A DNA stretch of 64,000 bases from Crocodylus rhombifer (taxonomy: Eukaryota; Chordata; Crocodylia; Crocodylidae): assembly GCA_038503035.1 (NCBI GenBank), contig JAVSML010000027.1, forward strand, positions 1,652,291-1,716,290, given 5' to 3'. Every line of letters begins with the position of its first letter. Position 1 is the first letter of the stretch. Made by a program: the position numbers and the translations under genes. Positions 20,954 through 35,999 of the stretch are shown here, piece by piece. The notes under the pieces were generated by a model. The model did not search any database. It saw nothing but the letters and a program-made list of their open reading frames with translations, and was not told the DNA's origin.

Positions 20954-23900
20954 TTCATAGATTCATAGATTGTAAGGCCGGAAAGGACCATTGGATCCAG
21001 CCCCCCTGCACCAAACAGGAAAGATAGCTGGGGGTCAGGTGATCCCAGTAAAGTGACTGTCTAGTCTTCTCTTGAAGATTTCCAGGATAGGTGATTGCAC
21101 CATCTCTGGAGGGAGCTTATTCCACAGTCTGTACGTCCTGACTGTGAAGAAGTTTTTGCTAATATTGAGTCTGAATTGATCTTCCAGGAGTTTGTGCCCA
21201 TTACTACTGTTTTTCCCTTCAGGTGCCCTGGTGAACAATTGCTCACCAAGGTCTTGACGTACTCCCCTCGTGTAGTGGTCAGCTGTTACCAGGTCCTCTC
21301 TCAGCCTTCTTTTCCTCAGACTGAAGAATCCCAGAGCCCTCAGCCTTTCCTCCTATGGCTTGTCTTTCAAGACTCTTATCATATGGGTGGCTCTTATTTG
21401 GACTTTTTCAAGCTTGTCCACATCCTTGTTAAAGTGTGGTGCCCTGAACTAGACACAGTACTCCAGCTGCGGTCTCACCAGTGCTCAGTAGAGCAGAAGA
21501 ATCACCTCCTTGGTTTTGCTGGAGATGCATTAATGATGCATGCAAGAGTATTATTTGCCCTACTGGCTATAGCATCGCACTGCCAGCTCATATTTATACT
21601 GTAGTCTATTATTACCCCCAGGCCCCTTTCATTCATGGTTCTAGTCAGTTTGGTGCCACCAAGCCTGTAGGTATGTTGAGGGGTTGCTCATTCTGAGGTG
21701 GAGCACTTTACATTTCTCGACATTGAACTTCATCAGATTCTGATCCACCCAACTTGCCGGCCTGTCTAGGTCCTCCTGTAACCATAACCTATCTTCAAGT
21801 ATGACCATGCTTCCCCATAACTTGGTGTCATCTGTGAACTTTGCCACCCCAACAACCAAATCGTTAATGAAGATGTTGAAAAGTACTGGACCAAGCATCA
21901 ACCCCTGCCCATGCACTTCTCGCCAGGGCACCCGCTGCCCACTTCTTTCCAGGATGACAAAGATCTGGTCACTATGACTCTCTGGGTTGTATCCTGCAGC
22001 CAGTTTCTTACCCACCCAGTTGTCTCGGGAGTTAAGCCCACAATCATCCAATTTTCTTGCGAGGACATCGTGGAATACTAAATCAAAGGCCTTTGGAAAG
22101 TCTAGATATACAGTGTCAACCTACTCTCTTGTGTCCAGGTGGTGAGTTACCCGGTCATAGAAGGAGATGAGGTTGGTAAAGCAAGACCTGCCTGTGACAA
22201 AGCCATGCTGGCTGTCATTCAGAATCTTATCTTCTGCAAGTTTATTTCAGATAGACTCCTTAATTAACTTTTCTAGGATTTTTCCTATGATGGAAGTTAG
22301 GCTGATTGGCCTATAGTTACCGGGTCCTCCCTCCTGCCCTTCTTGTGGATGGGCGCAACACTGCTCTTGTTTCAGTTCTCAGGGACTTCTCCAGAGTGCC
22401 ACAAGTTGTGGAAGAGTTTTGCCAGGGATTCCGCAATGACTTTGGCCAGCTCCTTCAGCACTCTTGGGTGGAAATCATCCAGTCCCGCTGACTTGTGTAT
22501 GTCTAATTTTATTAATTGGTCATACACCAATTCTACAGCAATAGTAGGAAGGTGATTATTCCTACCATGCTTATCCTCGACTCTACCTGACATAGTTTTC
22601 CCCTTGGTCCAGTGGAAGACTGAGACCAAGTCAGTCAGTCAAAAGTTCAGCTTTCTTCTGGATGCCAGTAACCACCTCTCCTGAGTTGTTGGGCAATGGT
22701 CCCACATTCCCATTTGTTTTCCTCCTGTTGCCTATGTACCTAAAGAAGGACTTCTTGTTGTCCTTGATTCCCATTGCTAATCTTAGTTCAGTCGCTGCTT
22801 TAGCCTGTCTTGTCTGTTCCCATCAAATGTGGGCCTCTTTCTTCTTTCTTAAGAGGGCCGTGATTTCCCTGTTTAGCCAAGAGGGCTTCCCAGCACTTCT
22901 GTTACCTATACTCCTCATTGAAATGGGCTTACTTTGTGCTTCAAGGATCATGTCCTTAAGGAACAACCACTCTTCATGCATACCTTTTGTCTTCAGTCCC
23001 TAGTCCCACAGCACTTGCCCTACTAATGACCTAAGCTTGTTAAAATTTGCATTTTTGAAGTCCAAGACTTCAATCCTGTTATCCAATTTGTCTGTCTTAC
23101 GCTGGACAGTGAACATGTGGCTTCATGGTTGCTGTTGCCCAGACTTCCCTCTATATTTAAGTCAGTCACTAGGTCATCCCCTTTGGCAAGAAACAAGTCT
23201 AGCAGAGCATCGCCTCTGGTTGGCCCATGCACCTCCTGAGTCAGGAAGAGCTCCTCAACACAGGTCAGGAAGGATCACGACCGATCCGACGTGGCCAAGT
23301 GTTCCTCCCAGGAGATGTCTGGATAATTAAAATCACCCATGACAGCCTCAGTCAATTCTGGGGTGAACTCCAGATCGAGTTCCTCCCCCTGGTTCAGTGG
23401 TCTGTAGTATACACCTACAGTTGGGTCTCTCTTGCCCACACCCCTCTGTGCAACTTGACCCAGAGGGTTTCAAGCTGTCCATTCTTGGAGCTGATGTCAG
23501 CCTCTGAGGAGATATACTGCTCTTTCACATAGACAGCAATGCCTCCACCTTTCTTTTCCATCTGGTCCCTTCTATGCAGGGTGCAGTCCTCTATAGCTAC
23601 TCTCCAACTGTGTGAGGAAATTGTGTGAGGAGTCCCACCAGGTCTCCGTAATCCCTACTAGATCATAATGCATACTGGAGAGTAGGATGGCTAGCTCCTC
23701 CTGCTTGTTCCCCATGCTCCTGGTGTTAGTATATAGGCAGCTGAGTCCTCCTACTGAAGCCCTTGTCTTCCTGTCTCAGTGATGGAGAACTATTCCCTCT
23801 ACTCCCACAAAAGTGGCTCTCCCAGGGTCCCTATCTACAGGGTTTACTTATACGTTGGTCCCTGAACATGTTTGAATTTGTGTATCCCCATCCCACAGCA

Positions 23901-24100
23901 ATCTTAGTTGAAAGCCCTGTCCAGAAAATTGGCCAGCCTGGCCACAAACGGGGACTTACCTTCCTAGTGAGGTGGAACTCCTTCCCTGAAGTGCATGCCA
24001 TGGTCAAGGAATCAGAAGCCTTCTTGGTGACACTGGCATCAGGATTGCCGGTTCACTTCCTTGATGCATCCTTCCCTTCTGGGACTATAACCTGAAACAG
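20954..24100 (-). mobile_element. Old, nearly full-length CR1 LINE on the - strand
   Basis: The 3' end is at the TCATAGATTCATAGATT reiteration at 20954. Going upstream on the - strand, scattered frames give the ORF2 C-terminus (LLEDQFRLNISKNFF, WNKLPPEMVQSP) at 21035-21238. RT motifs (LGPVLFNIFINDL, then FTDD where FADD is expected) lie at 21641-22051, and KSAGLDDFHPRVLKELAKVI at 22372-22629. The endonuclease tail (PTRGDALLDLFL) lies at 23023-23232. The ORF2 start (NTRSMGNKQEELAILL, then MHYDLVGITET) lies at about 23640-23750. The part to about 24100 is probably the 5' region. Many frameshifts and stops show it is dead. The 5' limit is uncertain. Confidence 0.88.
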
Positions 24101-25993
24101 GGGGCACAGAAGAAAAGTTGTTTTTTTGTTTAAGCATCTGATTTTGATTTTTCTCAGTAAGAATGAGTATGCATGCATGATTAAATGTGGAGGCCGCAAT
24201 TTTATTAAAAGCCCTTAACCAATGAATACCCACTGGCAAAACTATTCAGGATTGCTATTGAGGATTTCAAATGGCTACCAGTAGCTTTTAGCTCTACAAA
24301 CCTGAGGAGGTGGTTATGAGAGCATTTCCTTTTCTACATCCTCAGGCCGGCCTGCCTTCATAACTGTTAGGCTAAAGAAAATGTTCACAATATTAATGCA
24401 TCTTAAGTGACATGTTATGGGTCAAAATGGTATTTTAAGGAATCACAATAAAATAGTGCCATCTTAATCTGCACACTTTTCACCCATATCTTGTATAATA
24501 TGGGTTAATAAAAGCTACTACTCTCCAACTCTTAACAGGGGTCAATAACTGACATAGTGCTATAGAGAAGTTCCATTACTACGAAGACTAATATTTAAAA
24601 CATACTGCAGTTTAAAATATATTGGCACGTTATGAAGTAATATTCTAAACAATTAAAAATTAATTGCAGTTGTAAACAGGATAAATGACAAAAACTTGCC
24701 TCTTTTTTTTTTCTGTTGAATATTCACTTTTGCACTAATATGCAACATTCCATAGTTATTAAAGCAAATTAATGAAGTTTTACTGTAAGTGCTAGATCAG
24801 CATCTGAAAAATTTATCTCGGAGTTATTTTTTCTGTGTGTGGAAATAAATTGATCTGAATTAAGCATTTAATTTATTTAATATATACAAAAATTAAAAAA
24901 ATCCTTAAAATCTAAATTTAAATCCTTAAAATCTGTCATTAAAATGCTATTTAAACTCAAAATTATGACCTTTCAGGATATGCACAAAGTGTTCTAAAAC
25001 AGAGTTCTGAACATTGGCCATGAGACCACTGTCTTAGGCTGATAAATGGATTGGAAATAAGCTACCCAACAGTGGGAATGGACCATTAATTTTAATCAAA
25101 GGTGATACAGAAAGGGGAAAGGGATGCATGACAATGTCAACAGCCCAGTAGATGTTAAGAGACCACAGCACCTTCTTGTTACTTGGTTGTGCCATTAGTT
25201 GAGGTTGGGTGAAGACAGAAAGTTGTGTTTGGAATTGAATGACCTGGTCACTCCAAAATATAATGGAGAAGAGGTGTTTTAGAGATACCAATGTAATGGC
25301 ATTGGAACTCAAGGACAACATTTAGAAAATACTGAAGGCTTTTCTTTAGTCAAGCATTTTTGTTGATTTTTCCACAATTTTGTCTTTTTTGCTCTCAGAC
25401 TTGGTATTGGAAATCTTCAGGTATTGCTTAAAGAGCTTTGATATCTACACAGGATAAAGCATTATACTTGCACTTAAAACCTGAAGACAATCTATTTTTA
25501 AATTTATGTACTGAATTGTGAAACTTGGCAAATTCTGCATTATGCAACATGCAAGAGAAATTAAAGTCTGTGACTTGTCTCCTTCTTTAATAGCTTTTCA
25601 ACTGGAAGATATTTTATAATAACTTTAGGCACACATTAATATAAAATAAGAAAGCAACTATAGAATATCTATGTTTCCAGCAATAGAAAAAAGCTGTTAA
25701 GGTTTATTCTAATGTGAGATTCTTCTTTCAATCAGCAAATGTATTTCTTTATTTTGAATATTTTTCAGTTATAAAGTAGTGTATGACAGCTTGAATTAAT
25801 GATGTTTATAATGAAGACATAAAAATGCAGAGATGACAAAGAAGCATTTTTATATCCATGCTTCAGGTTTGCTATGAAGGTTCATTTAATCTGACACAGC
25901 ATTGCATGCATAAGAAAGATATGTATGACTGCATTAGTAATTCTTGCACTCTTATTTAAAAGAAAATTAATTATACTGCTGTCTGGTTAATAG

Positions 25994-28922
<2,929 letters not shown>

Positions 28923-29028
28923 CTGTTGAAGGCCACATAATTCACTGGATTGAAAGCAAAGCTTCATTTGGTGATGAAAGCAGCCACCAGTCATACCTTC
29001 AGGACCAATTCTGGAGCTACTGGAATAG
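28923..29028 (+). CDS. CDIN1: CDIN1 internal exon (visible exon 5 of 5), E-x-K motif
   Basis: This 106-bp exon completes an Ala codon (G+CT) and encodes [20 protein letters not shown], then [14 protein letters not shown], ending with AG of an Arg codon. The acceptor is TTACCCTAG and the donor is GTAGGT. WIESK supplies the Glu and Lys of the E-x-K catalytic pair expected of the resolvase-like fold. It corresponds to about human residues 206-240. The remaining C-terminus, about 37 residues with an IYWYGF motif in human, was not found downstream, so the last exon lies outside the window. The phase sums of all five exons agree, which supports one continuous reading frame. Confidence 0.96.
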
Positions 29029-29116
29029 GTAGGTATCATTTTTAGGCTTAACTGATGGGCAATATTGAATTAAACTAATTGTTTAGCTGTAAAAAAAATG
29101 CTGGTAATGCTGATAA

Positions 29117-29568
29117 TACTTTTGTCTACATATTTTTGGCCCGTAGGCTGTATTCAGCCCATAAGGGATTAATGTGTAGCCCCTGAACTCTCAACTAATT
29201 GCCGTTCCTCCCCATTGTTCTAGCAGCAACAGCAACCAGAGTTTTCAGGTTTGCCATTCCCTTCTCTGGATGCCACATTGTTCCCTTTGCCCTAGGGGTG
29301 GAGCAAAGTAGTGCATTAGTGGAGGGAGCTGGTGGTGAGTCTGGGGCCTTGTATGTGAAGGAGGGGAGAAATTGGGCCTCACAGGGGTGGCTAATGGTAA
29401 TGCCACATGGTACAGCAGTGAGGGTTGTGCCTATGCAGATGCACATTGCAGAAAGGGGAGGTCATGCTCATGCACCCATATAGTGTGGTGTTTTTGGGGG
29501 GATCCATAGAGTGCCATCTGTGGCGCATGCAGCATGTGGCCCTTGGGAGTTTAGAAGTTGGACAGCCC
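29117..29568. mobile_element. hAT-type transposon remnant, about 450 bp
   Basis: The left part, ATTTTTGGCCCGTAGGCTG then TATTCAGCCC, and the right part, TGTGGCCCTTGGGAG then AGTTGGACAGCCC, are the inward-facing ends of a common hAT non-autonomous type whose termini read CAGGGxTGTCCAAC...GGCCC. The outermost left bases have decayed, so that boundary is approximate. The open frames at 29195-29483 lie within this repeat and are not genes. Confidence 0.6.
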
Positions 29569-31424
29569 AAATCTATAATACTTATTTCAGAATCTTTTTG
29601 AGTTCCTGCACCAACAACAAATGATGAAATATTTGTTTTAAATTCCCATCATTATTGTCATGTTTAAAAACAGTTGATCACATAAAATGATATAGATATT
29701 GTTTAAGTATATATTTTAGGACACTTATTTTAATACAGATGTATGCAACTCAGTTCAGTTACTACAGGACCAAGAAGGCAACTGTTATTAATGCCATTTT
29801 TTAAGACTTTTAATAGTTGTGGGAGATCCAAGGCATCAAATTGTGTGCACCTAGCTTCACTCAGGTTGTATAATAATGCTGTGTCACAAGTTAGACTATC
29901 CAGCGTTACAGTAGCCATGAAACTTCTTGCTTGGTCTCTTACTATCTGTGGCCATTTTTCCTTTTTATTCATAAGCCATGGTCACCCAGAAGTTATAAGC
30001 ACTCTCTTTAGGAAAACATGATAGGGGAAAAAAAGCAGTTATGGAATCAATTACTTTACAAAACAGACAGACATTTTAGTTGAAGGGGCCACTGTTGCTA
30101 TTGCAGCAAAAAAGGCATTTTATTATAAAGAATATTACAGAATACTTGGTTATATAGGCTACCACTATTACCCTTACAAGAGGTATCCTGTATTTTTATT
30201 AATGTTACCATAACTGGTGAGACGTAGTCAGGAACTCAGAACCCCTTTTGCTAAGACAAACCCCAGACAGCAATTGTAGATGGAGCATCCAGTGAGCATA
30301 ATGATATCATTGGAGATGGAATAAAGTTCATCTGTTGCAAAAAACCAGATTGTTGCAAAAAGCAAGTTGTGAGTATATAGATTTATTTTTGTCCTGTACA
30401 AAATCTTGCTCTTCAGATTTGGGTGCGTTAGGAATGTTCAGAACATTTTGAAGGAGTTTGTCCGCTTTGAGCTGGACATCACCTATAGAACATTCCTTTA
30501 TTTGAACTGGTCAGCCAACAGATAGTTTAACCTAATTTTTTGTTACATCCTAACAAGTTGTCTGTTACTTCTTTTTATAATAAAAATACAAAAACTACTT
30601 CACTGTGCTGGAAGTGAAGCACGTTTAAGCTCATATTGCTGGATTAAGATGACTGGAAATTGGAACTATTAAGTTGTTTCCAAACTTGGGTTCAAGCCTT
30701 GGCTAGTCGTTTGCTATAGTATGTAATATTCAAAATTACTTTTTAAATAGATTACAGCATAAATGTCTTGTAAAATATTTCATTGTGCCCTATTTGCTGA
30801 CTCAGTTCATATGCAGAAGGCAACATTAACAAGCTAGAGGTGAGGTATCACTGTGAAACACGATTTTTAATTCTAGCACGGTTAAAGAAACTGAACACAT
30901 TTCATATTTACTTTGTATAAATACTGAGATTCTCATGGTAAACATATTGCCAATATTAAACTCATAGCAAAAGTTCAGTTGAAGAGGCAACCAGGTTCTG
31001 CATGAGTTCAGAATCCCTGAAATCTTTCTTCTTTTATAACAAGCTGATTTAATGGGCTTAGAGCCTAACAGATGTCCACCTCAGAGATCAAATAAGGTTA
31101 ATTCTTTGACTTAGGTTAAACTTTGTTTACTTCTGAACAACCTGCTCATAAGAGAAGACAAGGGTCAGATTTACAAGCTGTATTAAGTTCATTTGAGCTG
31201 CTGAGATGTATATCTCCAGTAGAAATGTCCTAAGTGAAACATATCTTGTACCTCCCCTCCTTTCTGGCATACAAGGTGTTTAAGAGGCTGGACAGTACAT
31301 GCGTCTCAGTTGCAGCAATTTTACAGGCCTAAGTTGGTAATTCTGCTTAAACTTAAGTAGAGACTCAAGTGGTACCAAAAACCTGAGAGCTGGAGCTTTA
31401 TTCAGTTTAGGATAGAATCTAGAC

Positions 31425-31631
31425 CAGGCTTGTCCAACATATGGCCCACGGGCCGCCATGTGGCCCTCCAAGCTATTTTCTGAAAATGAAAATAAACACT
31501 GTACTGTAGTTTCAGGGGGATGATGTGATACCACTTCCTGTAAGGTCTTTGAATATGGCTCACTGGCCTACTTACTGGGTGATAAAAAGTTCATGATCCG
31601 GCCCCATATTCAAAAAGGTTGGACACCCCTG
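31425..31631. mobile_element. Short hAT-type transposon, 207 bp, with 8-bp target duplication
   Basis: The ends are CAGGCTTGTCCAAC and, reverse complemented, CAGGGGTGTCCAAC, matching at 12 of 14 positions. The flanks are ATCTAGAC (31417-31424) and ATCTAGGC (31632-31639), 7 of 8 identical. Inside are the ATGGCCCACGGGCCGCCATG palindrome and a matching GATCCGGCCCCATAT right arm. It is non-coding. The boundaries are well fixed by the duplication. Confidence 0.9.
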
Positions 31632-33343
31632 ATCTAGGCCATTTTGAGTAAAGTGAGAGTACATGCTACATCTTTCAGTAGTCAGATGCAAACAATCTGG
31701 CTAAGGGTTTTGAACACAGCTTTTCCTTAAAGCTCCATAATAGGAATGCTAGATACAACCATGAGTATGCTACTTTTAGAATGTGATCTGTCTGAAAAGT
31801 GGTTGGCTGAAAATGGTGCTGTCTTGCTTAACAGAACAGTTAAGCAAGGTGCTGCCGAATCTGTTCATATGAATGAAGAGTTGTTCTTTTGCATTTCTGT
31901 TAAATTTTGCAGGAATAGATTAGCAGACTTGTTCTGGCTCAGACATCAAGAATATTGAGTAGTTTCCAGCTGTAGTGCCATCTGTGCAGCCCCATCTTAA
32001 ATTAAGCAACCAATGGCACCTGTATATCTTTACATAGAGCCCTGGATTTGCAAAGATGAAACAGGAGACACTATTTCGATATTTATTTCTGGTGACAATG
32101 CCTGATCCAATAATAATGGGGTGAGTTTCTCTTGCCAATCCCATGCTGAGTTTACAGGACTGGTATTTAGAAATATACCTTTGTTCGTGTGTTTATAACT
32201 AAAAAAAGTGATTGCTATGTTGAGTTTGCATATCTATCTGGAGACAACACAATTGTAGAATTCCCCAAAGTTAAAGTCACTTCATAGAATATGAATTACC
32301 CTTTAAAAGGATGTGCTCAATTTACATCCCAGTCGCATCTGAATCTTATACTTACTTCTACAGCTAAACTGATTGTATTTAAAAAAATCAGACAAAACAG
32401 CTATTTTCCTCTTTTTTATTTCAATCATCCCATTTTGTACACATCTTTTGTCTAATATATTGCATGACAAAAGCAGGTAATATCTTATCTCTCTCTTCAT
32501 ATGTGGGATATGTATTGTCCCTCTGCATTTCAACATGTCTTCACTAGACACCTGCTAATAAGGTTACCAGAATCCCCGCTTAAGTATTAGTTAGAACCAA
32601 GCTTTTCAAGTGTGATGAGAAAACCAGACAACCAAGACTCAATAGGAAATCTAAAGTGATAGAAAATGATATCCTAAAACTTCTCATGAAATTATAGCTT
32701 ACATGAAAACTAACTAAAATAACATAAATAGGGCATGTTAAAATTATATCAACATAGAGGCAAAGCACAAAGTGCAAGTGGTATACAGAAGTCAAAATAG
32801 TTGAAAAACTTTCTTTCCTGGACAAAGAAAGAGAATTAATCTGACTCCCCTGTCCTATCAACCATCCAGACTGTCCAGCTGAGCAACCTAATCCACTGCG
32901 TTGTGAGCAGGACAGTATTTTAAAGTGTGTGCAAAGCAAGGGGAAAAAATAGTGAGCAGCATAGCTATTTTCCTCTTTGTTGGGGAAATACAAAGATTCT
33001 GATTTTTCTCTCCCAACCATGTGAGTTAGGTGCCTGGATTTTGTTACAGTATATTTTGTGGGTATTATTATACCATTGTGTTCATTGTGGAGTACTCATA
33101 TTACCTAGACCTATAATGTTTGCAAAGTTTTCCAACACTTTTGAGTAGATTTAAAACTATAAAAATATCCTAGAAATCTCTTTTTATGCCCAGTTTCCTT
33201 GGGTTGGCTATATTGGAACAGAAACTCATGATTTTAGTAATAAAAGAAAATTAAGTTTTTAAAATGTATTATTGATATTTCTGGAGTCTCATTTGTTATC
33301 ATTTGTTATCTGTCCTACATTGGTGTATTTCATATGTTTCAAG

Positions 33344-35575
33344 AAGGTGAACATGGTTCCCATCTTCAAAAAAGGGAGGAAGGAGGACCCGGGAAACTAT
33401 AGGCCAGTGAGTCTTGCCTCGATCCTGGGTAAGCTTTTTGAGAGAATTATCCTGGCATATGTCCACGAGGGGCCAGCGAGGGAGGTTATGCTTAGGGGCA
33501 ACCAACAGGGGTTCATTAGAGGCAGGTCCTGTCAGACCAACTTGGTGGCCTTCTATGACCAGGTCACAAAATCCTTAGACACAGGGGTAGCAGTGGACGT
33601 AGTTTTTCTGGACTTTAGGAAGGCCTTCGACACTGTCACTCACCCCATTCTCATTAAAAAACTAGGGGACTGTGGCGTTGACACCTATACAGTCAAATGG
33701 GTCACTAGTTGGCTAGAGAGTGGTGGTGGATGGGTGATTTTTGACCTGGAGGGATGTGGGCAGTGGGGTTCTGCAGGGCTCGGTCCTCGGCCCACACTGT
33801 TCAACATCTTTATCAGTGACTTGGACGGGGTGTAAAAAGCACCCTGTTCATATTCGCAGATGACACTAAGATGTGTGGAGAAGTGGGCATGCTAGAAGGG
33901 AGGAATAGGCTGCCATCAGACCTAGACAGGTTACAGGGGTGGGCGGATGAGAACAGGATGTGTTTCAATGCTGACAAGTGCAAGGTGCTGCACCTGGGGA
34001 GGAAGAACCAGCACCATACCTACAGGCTGGGGAACTCCCTTCTCATCAGTGCAGAGGCAGAAAAGGATTTTGGAGTCATGATTGATGCCAAAATGAACAT
34101 GGGTCGACAGTGTGGGGAAGCGGTCAGGAAGGTCCACAGATCCATCCCAAGCAGGTTCAAGGAGCTGATCCTCCCTGTCTCTGCGACACTGGTCAGGCTG
34201 CAGTTGGACTACTGCTTCCAGTTCTGGGCACCACACTTCAGAAGGGATTTGGACAACATGGAGCGGGTCCAGAGGAGGGCCACTCACATGATCAGGAGTC
34301 AGCACGGCAGGCCCTATGAGGAAAGGTTAAAGGACCTGAACCTGTTCAGCCTCCACAAGAGAAGGCTGAGGGGGGATCTAGAGGCAGATGCAGGGGTAGC
34401 AGTGGACATAGTCTTTCAGGACTTTAGGAAGGCCTTCAATACTGTCTCTCACCCCATTTTCGTTAAAAAACTGGGGGACTGTGGTGTTGACACCTACACA
34501 GTCAAATGGGTTGCCAACTGGCTGGAGGGCCACACCCACAGAGTGGTGGTGGATGGGTCATTTTCAGCCTGGAGGGATGTGGGCAGGGTGGTCCCCCAGG
34601 GCTCAGTCCTTGGGCCCACACTGTTCAACATCTTCATCAGTGACTTGGACAAGGAGGTAAAAAGCACCCTGTTCAAATTTGCTGATGATACTAAGATGAG
34701 GGGGGGATGTGGGCATGCTAGAAGGGAGGAATAGACTGCAATCAGACCTAGACAGGTTACAGGGATGGGCAGACAAGAATAGGATGGGATTCAACACTGA
34801 CAAGTGCAAAGTGATACACCTGGGGAGGAAGAACCAGCACCATACCTACAGGCTGGGGAACTCCCTTCTTGTCAGTGCAGAGGCAGAAAATGATCTTGGA
34901 GTCATCATTGATGTCAAGATGAATATAGGCCGGTAGTGTGCGGATGTGGTCAGGAAGGCCAACCATCCCTTATCATACATCCACAGATGCATCTCAAGCA
35001 AGTCCAAGGAGGTGAAACTCTGCCTCTGTGTGACACTGGTCAAGCCACAGCTGGAGTAGTGCATCCAGTTCTGGGCGCGTCACTTCAGGAGGGATGTGGA
35101 CAACGTGGAGAGGGTCCAGAGGAGGGCCACTTGCATGATCAGGGGGCAGCAGGGCAGGCCTTATGAGGAGAGGCTACGGGATCTGAACCTGTTCAGCCTC
35201 CAGAAGAGAAGGCTGAGGGGGGATCTAATGGCCTGTTACAAACTAGTCGGGGGGGGGGGGGGACCAGCAGACACTGGGGGAGTCCCTGTTTCCCCAAGCG
35301 CTACCAGGAGTGACTAGAAATAATGGTCACAAGCTGGCTGAGGGTAGATTCAGATTAGACATTAGGAGGCGGTACTTCACTGTCAGGGCGGCTAGGATCT
35401 GGAACCGACTTCCAAGCGAAGTGGTGCTGGCTCCTACCCTGGGGCTCTTTAAGACAAGGCTAGACTAACACCTTGCTGGGGTCATTTGACCCCAGTACTC
35501 TTTCCTGCCATGGCAGGGGGTCAGACTTGATGATCTGCTCAGGTCCCTGCCAACCCTAGAAACTGTGAAACTATA
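33344..35575 (+). mobile_element. CR1 LINE with an internal duplication of the RT segment
   Basis: The copy starts inside the reverse transcriptase (VPIFKKGRKEDPGNYRPVSL) and runs on to VVFLDFRKAFDTV and the C-terminal YEERLKDLNLFSLHKRRL, then RGDLE. At about 34386 it jumps back to ADAGVAVDIVFQDFRKAF and runs a second time through VVPQGSVLGPTLFNIFISDL, FKFADDTKM and the C-terminus to a normal CR1 3' UTR (GGGGGTCAGACTTGATGATC) and tail. The same CAGGGGTAGCAGTGGAC occurs at about 33582 and 34391. The longest open piece is 287 codons (33871-34734) and spans the junction. Frameshifts and stops (for example after ISDLDGV at about 33833, and near 34935) make it a pseudogene. A run of twelve G lies near 35251. 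Confidence 0.88.
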
Positions 35576-35999
35576 TAATAACAGGGAAAGAAGCACCTTG
35601 GCTTAGTTGCTACTGAGTATGACCAAATATGCAAAGGAGAGTGTGAACAGGGTATGATACGGGTTGTAATATAGAGCAGAGTGTGTGTACAGGTTGTAAA
35701 TTCATCTTTTAAGTTGCTTTAAAGGAACTGCTAATTTACTTTCCTTTCTTTCCACGTTATATTTTTAACAGCATATGAAAAGCTGTGCCTTAACATTTGT
35801 TTCTAAGTTCAACTGAAAACTGATATCCTAGCTATAATAATAAGTTATAATAACATTAGCAGGCACCTCTGCAACTTACTTACAAGTACATAGTTATAAA
35901 CAAGAGACAAATTAAATAATAGTTATTAAGTGTACTACTGTTGATGACTTGTGGTAAGTAGATATAAAGTCAAATGCATCCATTTATTTTTTTCCATCA

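Noticed and set aside
21095..23532. Several + strand open frames of 60-169 codons
   Set aside because: They are antisense readings of the old CR1 on the - strand.
29195..29483. Overlapping frames on both strands
   Set aside because: They lie wholly inside a hAT remnant and show no protein similarity.
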